Of a stretch of DNA of 64,000 bases, positions 33,292-42,291 are shown in pieces. The notes under the pieces were generated by a model that ran no database searches, was not told the origin of the DNA, and saw only the letters and a list, made by a program, of their open reading frames with translations. The stretch covers positions 62,001 to 126,000 of the forward strand of contig JAFTZH010000035.1 of assembly GCA_017464565.1 (NCBI GenBank), read 5' to 3'. How positions within the stretch are numbered: the stretch's first letter is position 1; each line of letters starts with the position of its first letter. This DNA comes from Clostridia bacterium (GTDB lineage Bacteria; Bacillota; Clostridia; Oscillospirales; CAG-272). Both the position numbers and the translations under genes were made by a program.

Positions 33292-34947
33292 TCATTCCAG
33301 CGCTATCAAATAATCGTATATCTGCTGTCCGCCGATATATACCTCAAGCGCGTGGTCGGGAAAGCGTTTCTCCAGAGTCTCGGTAAGCTCTGTTCTGTCG
33401 GATTCTGATACTCCCTCGCCCACGAAAAGCGTTATCAGCTCGCGTCCGTCAATATCCTCAACCGCCGAAAGCGTCTCGCATACCGCGTCTGCCGCGCACT
33501 GCTTTGAGGTAACGAGCTTACCTCCGAGAATACCCACGTACTCGCCTTTTCTTACCTCTACTCCGCCGCATACAGAATCTCTCACAGCCGCGGTTATCTC
33601 TCCCGATACCACCGAGTCTTTGGCGGCGTTAAGGTCTGCCACCTGCTCGTCAAGGTCGGAGACCGACGCGTTGAATACCGACAGAGCCGCATAGCCCTCG
33701 GGAATGGTTTCGGTTGGAATGACGGTAACCTTTCCGTCCTTCCAAAGCTCTGCCGCCTGCGCTGCGGTAAGCAGAATGTTTTTGTTGTTGGGCAGTACGA
33801 GGATATCGTCCGCGTTAAGCTCCTCGAAAGCGGACAGAAACTGCTCGGCAGACGGATTTCCCGTCTGACCGCCGCTTACTACCGCATCCGCGCCGAGAGT
33901 TTTAAAGAGGGCGATCATTCCCTCTCCCGTAGCTACGGTAACGACTCCGTATCTCTTGCGGGGCTTTTTCTTTTTTTTCGATTCCGAAAGCTTTTCCGAG
34001 TGCTGAAGCGACATATTTTCTATTTTGACGTTGAGAAACTCGCCGTATCTCTGGCAAAGCGTAAGCACACCGCTCGGAACCGCCGTATGAGCGTGAACCT
34101 TTAGTATATCTCCGTCCTTCAGAGCGACGATAGATTCACACCCCATTCTCTCAAGCTCGGCTTTAAAGTCCTTCTCGTCAAACGCGGACGGCTCTCCCTT
34201 CGCGCGCTGAAGCCTAACGAGACATTCGGTACAGTATCCGTATTCGAGAACCGACTCGCTCGTAAACAAATCGTAATCTATTTTCGCCGCGGTATCGTTC
34301 ATATTCTCCGCTTCAAACACCACCTCGGCACCGTCACGCAAAGATTCGTACATTCCTTTCACTATACAGAGATATCCCGCTCCTCCGCTGTCTACGACGT
34401 CAGCCTCGGTAAGCACGGGAAGTATCTCCTTCGTCCGTTTCAGAGAGCGTTCCGCCTCCTCTGCGTTAAAGCACAAAAGCTCCTCCAGCGTTCCGTTTTC
34501 TCCGATTTTCTTCTTTGCGTACTCGGCGCTCTCTCTGAACACTGTAAGTATCGTTCCCTCCACGGGATTCAGAACCGCCGCGTAAGAGCGCTCCACGCCC
34601 GCCATATAAGCGTCGGCAAGCTCACTTGGCGTAGCCGTCTCTTTGTCGGAGAGGGCTCCGCACATACCCGCGAAAAACTGCGAGAGTATGACTCCCGAAT
34701 TTCCCCGCGCACCGAGAAGCGAGCCCTTGGCAAATTCGCTTGCCACGTCTCCGAGCGTCGCGCCGTCGTCATTCGATATCTTGGCAATACCGCTCTCTAT
34801 CGTTCTGCTCATATTCGTTCCCGTATCTCCGTCGGGGACGGGAAAAACGTTCAGATCGTTTATAGCCTTTACGTTAGTTCTTATTCCTTTCGCTCCGCCT
34901 ATAAGTATTCGCCTGAGTGTACTTCCGTCAAGTTGTCTCGTTTCCAT
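33292..34947 (-). CDS. fakA: Fatty acid kinase catalytic subunit FakA (DAK2/DhaL domain)
   Basis: 551 residues. The DhaL/DAK2 kinase domain is N-terminal with VFPVPDGDTGTNMS (metal/ATP site at residues 35-47) and SLLGARGNSGVILSQ. A middle domain follows with VDSGGAGYLCIVKGMYE and CTECLVRL; the C-terminal DegV-like half begins YGVVTVATGEGMIALFKTLGADAVVSGGQTGNPS. It phosphorylates fatty acids presented by FakB. I chose the Met at 34947 because GGAG precedes it; the Met at 34962 overlaps that site. 14-30 bp after tetR. Confidence 0.93.
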   Translation of the reverse strand: METRQLDGSTLRRILIGGAKGIRTNVKAINDLNVFPVPDGDTGTNMSRTIESGIAKISNDDGATLGDVASEFAKGSLLGARGNSGVILSQFFAGMCGALSDKETATPSELADAYMAGVERSYAAVLNPVEGTILTVFRESAEYAKKKIGENGTLEELLCFNAEEAERSLKRTKEILPVLTEADVVDSGGAGYLCIVKGMYESLRDGAEVVFEAENMNDTAAKIDYDLFTSESVLEYGYCTECLVRLQRAKGEPSAFDEKDFKAELERMGCESIVALKDGDILKVHAHTAVPSGVLTLCQRYGEFLNVKIENMSLQHSEKLSESKKKKKPRKRYGVVTVATGEGMIALFKTLGADAVVSGGQTGNPSAEQFLSAFEELNADDILVLPNNKNILLTAAQAAELWKDGKVTVIPTETIPEGYAALSVFNASVSDLDEQVADLNAAKDSVVSGEITAAVRDSVCGGVEVRKGEYVGILGGKLVTSKQCAADAVCETLSAVEDIDGRELITLFVGEGVSESDRTELTETLEKRFPDHALEVYIGGQQIYDYLIALE

Positions 34948-34976
34948 AAAATCTCCGTTCAAGCAGTTTACAATTT

Positions 34977-35519
34977 TTATTTCAGCGCGGGTCGGCTTCG
35001 GTCTACGATGGACTCTATCATATTCATCGTATACTCGCTGACTTTGTCCGCGTCGTATTTTTTATCGGTAAGAACGTAATCTTTCACTACGCGTACAAAT
35101 CCTCCGATTATAAAGGAAAGCTTTACTCCGTCCTCAAGACTGCTTACCATATCGTCGTAAAATCCGTGAAGCCTTTCTTCAAGCTTAGCGCAAAGTACGT
35201 CGTGCTTTCCGCGGAATATTATCTTCAAATCCGAGGACTCGCGGTCAAGCGCGCCGAGAAGCCCCGCTATATAGGCTTTGGGGTCCTCAAATATCTTGTC
35301 CTTTGCCGAAAATCCCGACACTACCCTTTCAACAGCGTAATCGTCTATTTCGTTGGACAGCTCGGCAGAATCGGTATAGTGGTTATAGAAGGTGGTTTTG
35401 TTTATCATAGCCACCTCGCAGATATCCTTAACCTTTATCTTATCGGGCATAAGCTTTTCACGCAGCTTTAGAAACGCCGATTTTATCTGATTTCGAGTTT
35501 TTACCATTCGCAAATCCAT
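34977..35519 (-). CDS. TetR-family regulator (DhaS-like)
   Basis: 180 residues. N-terminal helix-turn-helix of TetR type with KVKDICEVAMINKTTFYNHY (residues 29-48), and a C-terminal ligand domain with the TetR_C region (SEYTMNMIESIVD). It heads the fakA operon, so probably regulates it, perhaps responding to fatty acid or acyl-CoA level; homologues near dhaL-type kinases are often called DhaS. Start at 35519 has GGAGG five bases upstream. No terminator lies between it and fakA. Confidence 0.85.
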   Translation of the reverse strand: MDLRMVKTRNQIKSAFLKLREKLMPDKIKVKDICEVAMINKTTFYNHYTDSAELSNEIDDYAVERVVSGFSAKDKIFEDPKAYIAGLLGALDRESSDLKIIFRGKHDVLCAKLEERLHGFYDDMVSSLEDGVKLSFIIGGFVRVVKDYVLTDKKYDADKVSEYTMNMIESIVDRSRPALK

Positions 35520-35640
35520 AACTACCTCCAAAACTAATTTTATGAACGATATCCAAAAAAAATAATCAACTTTAGTTGCATAAATGTATTATAGTCGATT
35601 TTTGTCGTATTGTCAAGGATAGTTTTAAAAAAAGTAAAAA

Positions 35641-35680
35641 AACCGCTTTTACTATCAGTAAACCGATAGTAAAAGCGGTT
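35641..35680 (-). terminator. Terminator of pckG
   Basis: A 16-bp perfect stem, AACCGCTTTTACTATC with GATAGTAAAAGCGGTT, eight-base loop, T-rich tract on the minus-strand 3' side. Confidence 0.88.
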
Positions 35681-35741
35681 ATTTTAATACCGTCCCGCAT
35701 ATTCGGGTTTTGCGCTAAACGGGACAGCCGATGTTTTTATC

Positions 35742-37523
35742 TTACGCCTTAAGTCTTGCTTCAAGAGCCGCAAGCTCGTCGTAAAGAGCCTGAGGAACTC
35801 TGTCTCCGACCTGTGCGTAGAACGCCTTGATATTCTCAACGTCCTCAAGCCACGACGCGGTATCTACCGTGAGAAGCTCCTTGATGGTGTCCACGGTAAC
35901 GTCCTTCAGTCCTTCGATATTGATATCCTCGGCGTTCGGAACGTATCCGATAGGAGTAATCTTTGCGTCTACCTTGCCTTCGCAGCGGTCAAGTATCCAC
36001 ATAAGAACTCTCATATTATCTCCGAATCCGGGCCAGATGAAGTTTCCTTCGTCGTCGGTACGGAACCAGTTAACGTGGAATATCTTCGGAGGATTGGGTA
36101 TCATAGTACCCATCTTGAGCCAATGTGCGAAATAATCGCCCATATCGTAGCCTACGAAGGGTCTCATAGCCATAGGATCGCGGCGAACTACGCCGACAGC
36201 TCCCGCTGCGGCGGCAGTCGTCTCGGACGCCATAATCGAACCGACGAAAGCACCGTTCTGCCAGCTCGTTGACTGATATACCAGCGGAGCGGTCTTAGCT
36301 CTGCGTCCGCCGAATACGATAGCGGAAAGAGGAACTCCCGCGGGATTATTGAATTCCTTGGAGATACAAGGACAATTGATTGCTTTAGCGGTGAAACGGC
36401 TGTTGGGATGAGCGCCGCAGGTAGACTTGTCAGCCTTGTTGTACTTCGTGTAATCCCATACGTTACCCTTCCAGTCGATTGCGTTTGCGGGAGGATTCTT
36501 GTCGAGTCCTTCCCACCAAACGGTATTGTTCTCAAGGTTGTGAACAACGTTGGTGAAGATAGTATCTCTCATAGTAGTGTGAAGAGCGTTGGGGTTGGAC
36601 TGCTCGTTGGTTCCGGGAGCAACGCCGAAGAATCCGTTCTCGGGGTTAACCGCCCAGAGTCTTCCGTCCTCGCCTACTCGGATCCAAGCGATATCGTCGC
36701 CTACGCACCAAACCTTATATCCCTTCTTGGAATAGAATTCCGGAGGAATGAGCATTGCGAGGTTGGTCTTACCGCAAGCGGACGGGAAAGCCGCGGAGAT
36801 ATACTTGGTTTCTCCGTCGGGATACTCAACGCCGAGAATGAGCATATGCTCCGCCATCCAGCCCTCGCTGCGTCCGATATAGGAAGCGATACGAAGCGCA
36901 AAGCACTTCTTTCCGAGAAGAACGTTTCCGCCGTAGCCCGAGTTTACCGACCAAATGGTGTTATCCTCGGGGAAATGGCAGATATAACGGTTCTCTTCGT
37001 CTATATCCGCTCTCGCGTGAAGTCCCTTGATAAAGTCGCCGCTCTCTCCGAGCGCGTCAAGAACGTCGGTTCCCACGCGGGTCATAATAAGCATATTGAG
37101 TACGACGTAAATAGAGTCGGTAAGCTCTATTCCGTATTTAGCGAAGGGCGAGCCTACGATACTCATCGAATAAGGAATAACGTACATAGTTCTTCCCTTC
37201 ATTGAACCCTTGTAAAGCTTTCCGAGCTTTTCGTAGCACTCTTTGGGATCCATCCAGTTGTTGATGTTTCCCGCGTCCTCCTTCTTGGACGTACAGATGA
37301 AGGTTCTGCCCTCGACTCTCGCAACGTCGTTTACCGCCGTTCTGTGAAGATAGCAGTTGGGAAGAAGCTCTTCGTTGAGCTTGATCATCTCGCCCGTCGA
37401 ACAAGCCTCCGCGCGAAGCGCCTCCGCCTGCTCCTCGGAGCCGTCAATCCAAACTACTTTGTCAGGCTGTGTCATAGCCTTCATCTCTTCAATCCAGCTA
37501 AGAACATACTTGTTTTTGGTCAT
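35742..37523 (-). CDS. pckG: Phosphoenolpyruvate carboxykinase (GTP)
   Basis: 593 residues. Converts oxaloacetate and GTP to PEP, CO2 and GDP, or the reverse. GTP-type features: NSGYGGNVLLGKKCFALRIAS, the kinase loop AFPSACGKTNLAML near residue 250, WCVGDDIAWIR and RSTAKAINCPCIS-like TAKAINCPCISKEFNNPAGVP. In anaerobes the enzyme may act in the carboxylating direction toward succinate. The Met at 37523 is preceded by GAGGAG; nine upstream codons lack support. Single gene between two long AT-rich regions. Confidence 0.96.
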   Translation of the reverse strand: MTKNKYVLSWIEEMKAMTQPDKVVWIDGSEEQAEALRAEACSTGEMIKLNEELLPNCYLHRTAVNDVARVEGRTFICTSKKEDAGNINNWMDPKECYEKLGKLYKGSMKGRTMYVIPYSMSIVGSPFAKYGIELTDSIYVVLNMLIMTRVGTDVLDALGESGDFIKGLHARADIDEENRYICHFPEDNTIWSVNSGYGGNVLLGKKCFALRIASYIGRSEGWMAEHMLILGVEYPDGETKYISAAFPSACGKTNLAMLIPPEFYSKKGYKVWCVGDDIAWIRVGEDGRLWAVNPENGFFGVAPGTNEQSNPNALHTTMRDTIFTNVVHNLENNTVWWEGLDKNPPANAIDWKGNVWDYTKYNKADKSTCGAHPNSRFTAKAINCPCISKEFNNPAGVPLSAIVFGGRRAKTAPLVYQSTSWQNGAFVGSIMASETTAAAAGAVGVVRRDPMAMRPFVGYDMGDYFAHWLKMGTMIPNPPKIFHVNWFRTDDEGNFIWPGFGDNMRVLMWILDRCEGKVDAKITPIGYVPNAEDINIEGLKDVTVDTIKELLTVDTASWLEDVENIKAFYAQVGDRVPQALYDELAALEARLKA

Positions 37524-37613
37524 AATTTTTCTCCTCTTTTCTATGTTCAATTAAAAAATTTGAAACATTTTTAAGGCAGGTCCGTATAAATTCCAAACCG
37601 TAACCCATTTTAT

Positions 37614-37642
37614 ATTTTATCACTAATGAGTTGTTTTTACAA
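37614..37642 (-). promoter_or_regulatory. Likely promoter of pckG
   Basis: On the minus strand TTGTAA (37642-37637), 17-bp spacer, TAAAAT (37619-37614). A 4+3+4 palindrome GTAATGGTTAC (37653-37663) sits just upstream. Confidence 0.5.
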
Positions 37643-37766
37643 GAGAAATTTTGTAATGGTTACATTTATTTAACAATTTCAATATACTTTATATACTATT
37701 TTTTATTAAAATGGTAACAGAATATGATTTAACCGATAAATCGCAAATATTAGTGGGATAACTGTT

Positions 37767-40088
37767 ATGGAATATTTGTTTGAGTACGTAAAAAGAAACA
37801 CGAAATACGCCGCAAAAAGTGTATTCCTTAATTTCAAGGGATACATACCTTTTTTTGCGGCGCTGTTTATTATTCAATGCGTATTTTTTACCCTTTTTAT
37901 AACCACCGCCACAAACGTAAGAAACACCGAGAACCAAATCACCGAAAATTTCGATTACGACGTGGTAATAAGCGGCTTGGACTATAATCAGAGCATTGAG
38001 GTAGAAAGAAATCTTTATATACAATCCTTTATGAAAAAAAGGACGTTTGAAAGCTACCGTATAGAACAGGCCTCACTTGAGGAAGGCGGAGATTACAGGA
38101 TTTACGTTCTTATGCGCGAGGACTCCGATTTAGAGGTGTTTATAGAGTACTATATAAACAATCCCCTCGGAGATGCGAAGAACGTGCGCGTCAGCACTAC
38201 CCCGCTTTACAGCTACAAAAGCTCAAGCAATTCGTTTTCAGAATCCCCGCCGTTTATTCTGATTGCCGCCATATGCGCGGTCTCCGTCGCAGCAGTAATC
38301 GCCATATATTCGGTGCGTATAAATAACCAGAAATTTATGTACGGAATATACATAACCTTCGGCGCCGACCTCAAAAAGCTGATATCCACCGCGGTGTTCG
38401 AAATGATGCTTTTAGCTCTGCTCGCATTTCTCCCGTCCGCCGCGCTCACCTATCTGTTCGCGTATCTCGCCTACTCTCCCTTCGGAATAGCCCCCGTCGT
38501 AAAGGCAGAAATATTCATCAAGGTTCTCGCAAGCGTTCTCGTCGTATCGATCGCGGGCGCCTACCTTCCTATGAAAATGGTGTCGAGAAAAACGCCTCTG
38601 TCCCTTCTCTCCGCCGACGACAACTCTAACCTTTGCTCCTCCCCGGCGAAATCCGCGAAGATACTCGGCAAGGTATTTCCCAAAAATTACGAAATGCTAT
38701 CTCTTTGGAGATTCAGAAAATATTACGTCAAGCTGCTGCTCAGCTCGGTAATATTCACGTCGGTCTTTATATGCGGATTTTATATTTCCGATATGTTCAC
38801 GATGAATATCGAAGAGCCGGTAAAGGAATTCGTTATCACGAACTCTTCGGAGGCAAGCGAGGAAGAACAAGCTGACGATATAGATTTTCTCTACGGAAAA
38901 ATTTCCGAATACGACTTTGCGGACGGAATAACGTGGGACGTAAGCACTCCCGCTTCTCTTCTTAACTCCTTCGTTCTTACGTCGAACGACAGCACCCGCA
39001 AAGCGTCGGGGCTTATAGCCTCTACCGTCAATATATCCTGTATCTCCGAGGAGATGCAAAGCGCGTACGAAGCATACGGAAGCGAGAATATCACGAGCGT
39101 TACCAACAGTATGAAATACGCGGCGTTCAACGAGACCTCTCTCTCGTATATCGAAAAGAATTTCGATATAGAAGGCGACCTTTACTCGATACTCGAGAAT
39201 GAAAACACCGTTATCGTAAGCGAGGACGTATATAACTCGCAGAAATTCAGCTTCAAGGTCGGTGATAAGATAATAGTCGCAAAGCACCTTGAGGCTTACG
39301 CCGTTTACGACGGGGATTATTTTGATACCGTTGGCGTGCTTCAGCATTTGCTTGAAAAGCATTCTTATGAGTTTTACGAGTTTACCGTCGGAGCGGTCGT
39401 CAAGAACTACGGCGACAGTGAAGGATATTTCACCGTCGGATTCAGCGAGAGCGATTACTCGTCGGTAACGGGTGCCTCTTATATACCGAAAACTATGAGT
39501 ATACTCCTCTCTTCCGACGCCGACTCGGCGGACGCGGAAAAGCTTAACGACGAGCTTGTGTCCCTCTTCTATTATATGGGAAGCGATTACAGGCTTTCAA
39601 GAACCTACGAGATACTCGACAGGGATATCGTAAAACAGGAAAATCAGCGTGTTTTCGCGATACTTATTTCGTCTCTCGTGGTCGTTATGTCCCCCGTAGT
39701 CTGGTTCTTCTCGCAGACTATGTTTTTCAATAAACGAAAGAAAGAGCTTTTCGTGCTTCGGGCATTCGGCGCCAAGGAGGAAAGCATTTCGGGAATGTTC
39801 AAATATTCGGGTATAGTTATGTCCGCCGCGGGCTTTTTGCTCGCGACACTTATGAGTCTTCCCGCAAGCTATCTGATATATATGACTATGAACACCTGGC
39901 TCCCCTCGCTGGGATTCTTCAATTCGGGTATCTATTATAAATTTTACCTGTCCCCCGCCGCTGTCACTATATGCGCTCTGCTCTCGGCTTCCGCGGGATT
40001 TTTGGCGGCTTGGATACCTTACAAATTAAGCGTAAGAAAAATGAACAAGGCTTATATCAAAAACGAATACGAAGGAAGTGATGAATGA
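37767..40088 (+). CDS. ABC transporter permease, FtsX-like (MacB/BceB class)
   Basis: 773 residues. Membrane helices near the N-terminus (about 28-50) and in an FtsX block at about 152-285, a large outer domain (roughly 345-625), and a second FtsX block near 630-770 with SPVVWFFSQTMFFNKRKKELFVLRAFGAKEESISGMF. The protein pairs with the downstream ATPase, whose ATG lies 4 bp inside. Such exporters move lipoproteins, peptides or signals; this could be antimicrobial peptide resistance but no two-component genes are near. RBS weak (GGGAT). Confidence 0.85.
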   Translation: MEYLFEYVKRNTKYAAKSVFLNFKGYIPFFAALFIIQCVFFTLFITTATNVRNTENQITENFDYDVVISGLDYNQSIEVERNLYIQSFMKKRTFESYRIEQASLEEGGDYRIYVLMREDSDLEVFIEYYINNPLGDAKNVRVSTTPLYSYKSSSNSFSESPPFILIAAICAVSVAAVIAIYSVRINNQKFMYGIYITFGADLKKLISTAVFEMMLLALLAFLPSAALTYLFAYLAYSPFGIAPVVKAEIFIKVLASVLVVSIAGAYLPMKMVSRKTPLSLLSADDNSNLCSSPAKSAKILGKVFPKNYEMLSLWRFRKYYVKLLLSSVIFTSVFICGFYISDMFTMNIEEPVKEFVITNSSEASEEEQADDIDFLYGKISEYDFADGITWDVSTPASLLNSFVLTSNDSTRKASGLIASTVNISCISEEMQSAYEAYGSENITSVTNSMKYAAFNETSLSYIEKNFDIEGDLYSILENENTVIVSEDVYNSQKFSFKVGDKIIVAKHLEAYAVYDGDYFDTVGVLQHLLEKHSYEFYEFTVGAVVKNYGDSEGYFTVGFSESDYSSVTGASYIPKTMSILLSSDADSADAEKLNDELVSLFYYMGSDYRLSRTYEILDRDIVKQENQRVFAILISSLVVVMSPVVWFFSQTMFFNKRKKELFVLRAFGAKEESISGMFKYSGIVMSAAGFLLATLMSLPASYLIYMTMNTWLPSLGFFNSGIYYKFYLSPAAVTICALLSASAGFLAAWIPYKLSVRKMNKAYIKNEYEGSDE

Positions 40089-40792
40089 TGGATTACAGAA
40101 GAACCGTACTTACCGTCTCGGACGTTATCAAGCAATATAAGCAATACGACTGCGTGGTAACGGCGGTAGACCGCGCCACCTTCAGCATATACGAGGGTGA
40201 GTTCGTGGCGATAATCGGAGCGTCGGGTTCGGGAAAAAGCACTCTGCTTCATATATGCGCGGGGCTTGACAAGCCAAATTCTGGCAAGATATCGGTGCGC
40301 GGCACCGACATAACTTCCCTCTCCTCCAACGATCTGGCACAGTTTCGCGGAAAGCATATGGGAATGATATTTCAAAATCACAACCTGATCCCACAGTTTA
40401 CCGCGCTTGAAAATATCCTCGTACCTGCCCTTATGACGGACAAGCACGAAATAGCCTACGAGGAGACCTTGAAAAAGCTGGTTGAAACGCTCGATATAGG
40501 AGACAGGCTTCACCATCTTCCGAGCGAGCTGTCGGGCGGTCAGCAGCAGAGGGTCGCGATAGCGCGCGCGCTTATAAATATGCCTCTTATAATTTTCGCG
40601 GACGAGCCAACGGGAAATCTTGACAGAGCCAACGCCGACGAGGTGCTGGAGCTGCTTCTCAAAACGCAGAAGCTTATGGGGCAAACGCTGATAATGGTAA
40701 CGCACGATATATCAATAGCGGCAAAAGCCGACAGGATATTCAAAATGGATAACGGAAAGCTCTCGCCCGAGAGCAAAGCTTCGCTTAAATAG
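40085..40792 (+). CDS. ABC transporter ATPase (MacB/LolD class)
   Basis: 235 residues. Walker A GASGSGKST at residues 45-53, Q-loop FQNHNLIPQFTALENIL, signature LSGGQQQR and Walker B LIIFADEPTGNLD, H-loop MVTHD. The NLD after Walker B and the GASGSGKST loop are typical of ATPases serving FtsX-like permeases. Translationally coupled to the permease (4-bp overlap). Confidence 0.94.
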   Translation: MMDYRRTVLTVSDVIKQYKQYDCVVTAVDRATFSIYEGEFVAIIGASGSGKSTLLHICAGLDKPNSGKISVRGTDITSLSSNDLAQFRGKHMGMIFQNHNLIPQFTALENILVPALMTDKHEIAYEETLKKLVETLDIGDRLHHLPSELSGGQQQRVAIARALINMPLIIFADEPTGNLDRANADEVLELLLKTQKLMGQTLIMVTHDISIAAKADRIFKMDNGKLSPESKASLK

Positions 40793-40797
40793 ACGGT

Positions 40798-40836
40798 AAC
40801 CGCCGATGCCCGTAAGCATCGGCGGTTTCTTGTTTT
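40798..40836. terminator. Bidirectional terminator between ABC ATPase and malQ
   Basis: AACCGCCGATGC (40798-40809) pairs with GCATCGGCGGTT (40816-40827), followed by TCTTGTTTTT; it lies between two converging genes. Confidence 0.85.
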
Positions 40837-42272
40837 TATATTCTTCCGTAAAGCTCGTTGAGCGTCCTCATCTCGCCTCTGTCAATAGAATTTATCTGCT
40901 CCGAGGTAAATCTTATCTGCCAATTTCCCTTTGCGCTGCCGGGTATATTCATACGGGTATCCTTTCCGTATCCCAAAATATCCTGTATCGGAAAAATAAC
41001 CGTTCCCGCGTGGCTGGCGAGCATAGTTTTTATTACGTATCGGCAAGCCTCGTCCTTGTCGCTGCCGCGGTAATTGCAGTAGTCGAAAACGCGGCGCAGA
41101 GTATGCTCGTCAAGCTCCCAAAGATAGCCAAGCAAGGTGTTGTTGTCGTGCGTACCCGTATAAGCCACGCAGTTCTCGACATAATTGTGAGGCAGATGAG
41201 GAGAGGAGGTATCCCCGAGAAAGGCGAACTGAAAAACTCTCATTCCGGGGAAACCGCTGTACCTTACAAGCTCGCTGACGGCGGGAGTTATCTCACCGAG
41301 GTCCTCTGCAATAACGAGCGAGTTCCCCGACACCTTGCGTATCTCGTCGATAAAGCGTTTTCCGCCGCCCTTTCGCCATTTACCCTCCTTTGCGCTCTCC
41401 GCGCCCGCGGGAACGCTCCAAAATGACTCAAAGCCTCTGAAATGGTCTATTCTTACGCCGTCAAAAATATCGAGATTATGCTTTACCCGTTCCTTCCACC
41501 AAGCGTAAGAATTCTCTTTCATTTTTTTCCAGTCGTAAAGAGGATTGCCCCAAAGCTGACCGTCCTCGCTGAAATAATCGGGAGGTACGCCCGCTGCGTT
41601 TTTAAGCCTGCCCTTTGCGTCAAGGTCGAATATTTCCCTGTCCGAAACGACGTCCGCGCTGTCGGAGGAAACGTATATCGGAATATCGCCTATTATAAAT
41701 ATTCCGCGTCGGTTGGCGTATTCTTTTATCTCTTTCCACTGTAAGAAAAACTCGTACTGAATGAACTTCCACGTAAAAAGCAGAGCTTCGTCGCACGCCT
41801 CCGCGTCAAGCGAGTCAGCCGAGCGGTCTCCTCTTTCCTTAAGCGTCATAAAAACGCAAAAATCACGAAGCTTCGGATTATCCTCTATAAACGCTTCTAT
41901 CTTTTTCCGCATATCTTCTCCGACACGCGACGACGCCTTTTTCAATATCGGAAGCCTCGTTTCCCGCAAAAAGTCAAACTCACAGACGTATGGGGTTTTC
42001 TGGCGCAGCGAGTCAAGCTCTCCGCGCGTTATCAAGCCGTCCTCAAAAAGTATTTCGAGGTCGATAAAATACGGGTTTCCCGCGAATGCCGAATAAGATT
42101 TATACGGTGAGTTGCAATCGTCTGTAACACCGAAAGGAAGTACCTGCCAATAGGTAAAGCCCGCGTCTGCCAAAAAATCCACAAACTGCTTCGCGCTCTC
42201 GCCGAAGCCGCCTATCGAGTAGTCTCCCCACAAGGTAGAGACGTGCATAAGGATACCGCTGGAACGTTTCAT
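40836..42272 (-). CDS. malQ: 4-alpha-glucanotransferase
   Basis: 478 residues. GH77 amylomaltase that transfers glucan units in glycogen and maltodextrin metabolism. Recognised by GFTYWQVLPFG, CNSPYKSYSAFAGNPYFIDLE-type N-terminal stretch, GDIPIYVSSDSADVV, VRIDHFRGFESFW (catalytic Asp), VIAEDLG (catalytic Glu) and AYTGTHDNNTLLGYL. The Met at 42272 has GGAG 9 bases upstream; an upstream extension of 26 residues in frame overlaps polA and is discarded. 20 bp after polA, so probably co-transcribed. Confidence 0.96.
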   Translation of the reverse strand: MKRSSGILMHVSTLWGDYSIGGFGESAKQFVDFLADAGFTYWQVLPFGVTDDCNSPYKSYSAFAGNPYFIDLEILFEDGLITRGELDSLRQKTPYVCEFDFLRETRLPILKKASSRVGEDMRKKIEAFIEDNPKLRDFCVFMTLKERGDRSADSLDAEACDEALLFTWKFIQYEFFLQWKEIKEYANRRGIFIIGDIPIYVSSDSADVVSDREIFDLDAKGRLKNAAGVPPDYFSEDGQLWGNPLYDWKKMKENSYAWWKERVKHNLDIFDGVRIDHFRGFESFWSVPAGAESAKEGKWRKGGGKRFIDEIRKVSGNSLVIAEDLGEITPAVSELVRYSGFPGMRVFQFAFLGDTSSPHLPHNYVENCVAYTGTHDNNTLLGYLWELDEHTLRRVFDYCNYRGSDKDEACRYVIKTMLASHAGTVIFPIQDILGYGKDTRMNIPGSAKGNWQIRFTSEQINSIDRGEMRTLNELYGRI

Positions 42273-42291
42273 AAATAAATCTCCGAAATAA

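Noticed and set aside
37653-37663. Short palindrome GTAATGGTTAC before the pckG promoter
   Set aside because: Too short and single to support an operator.
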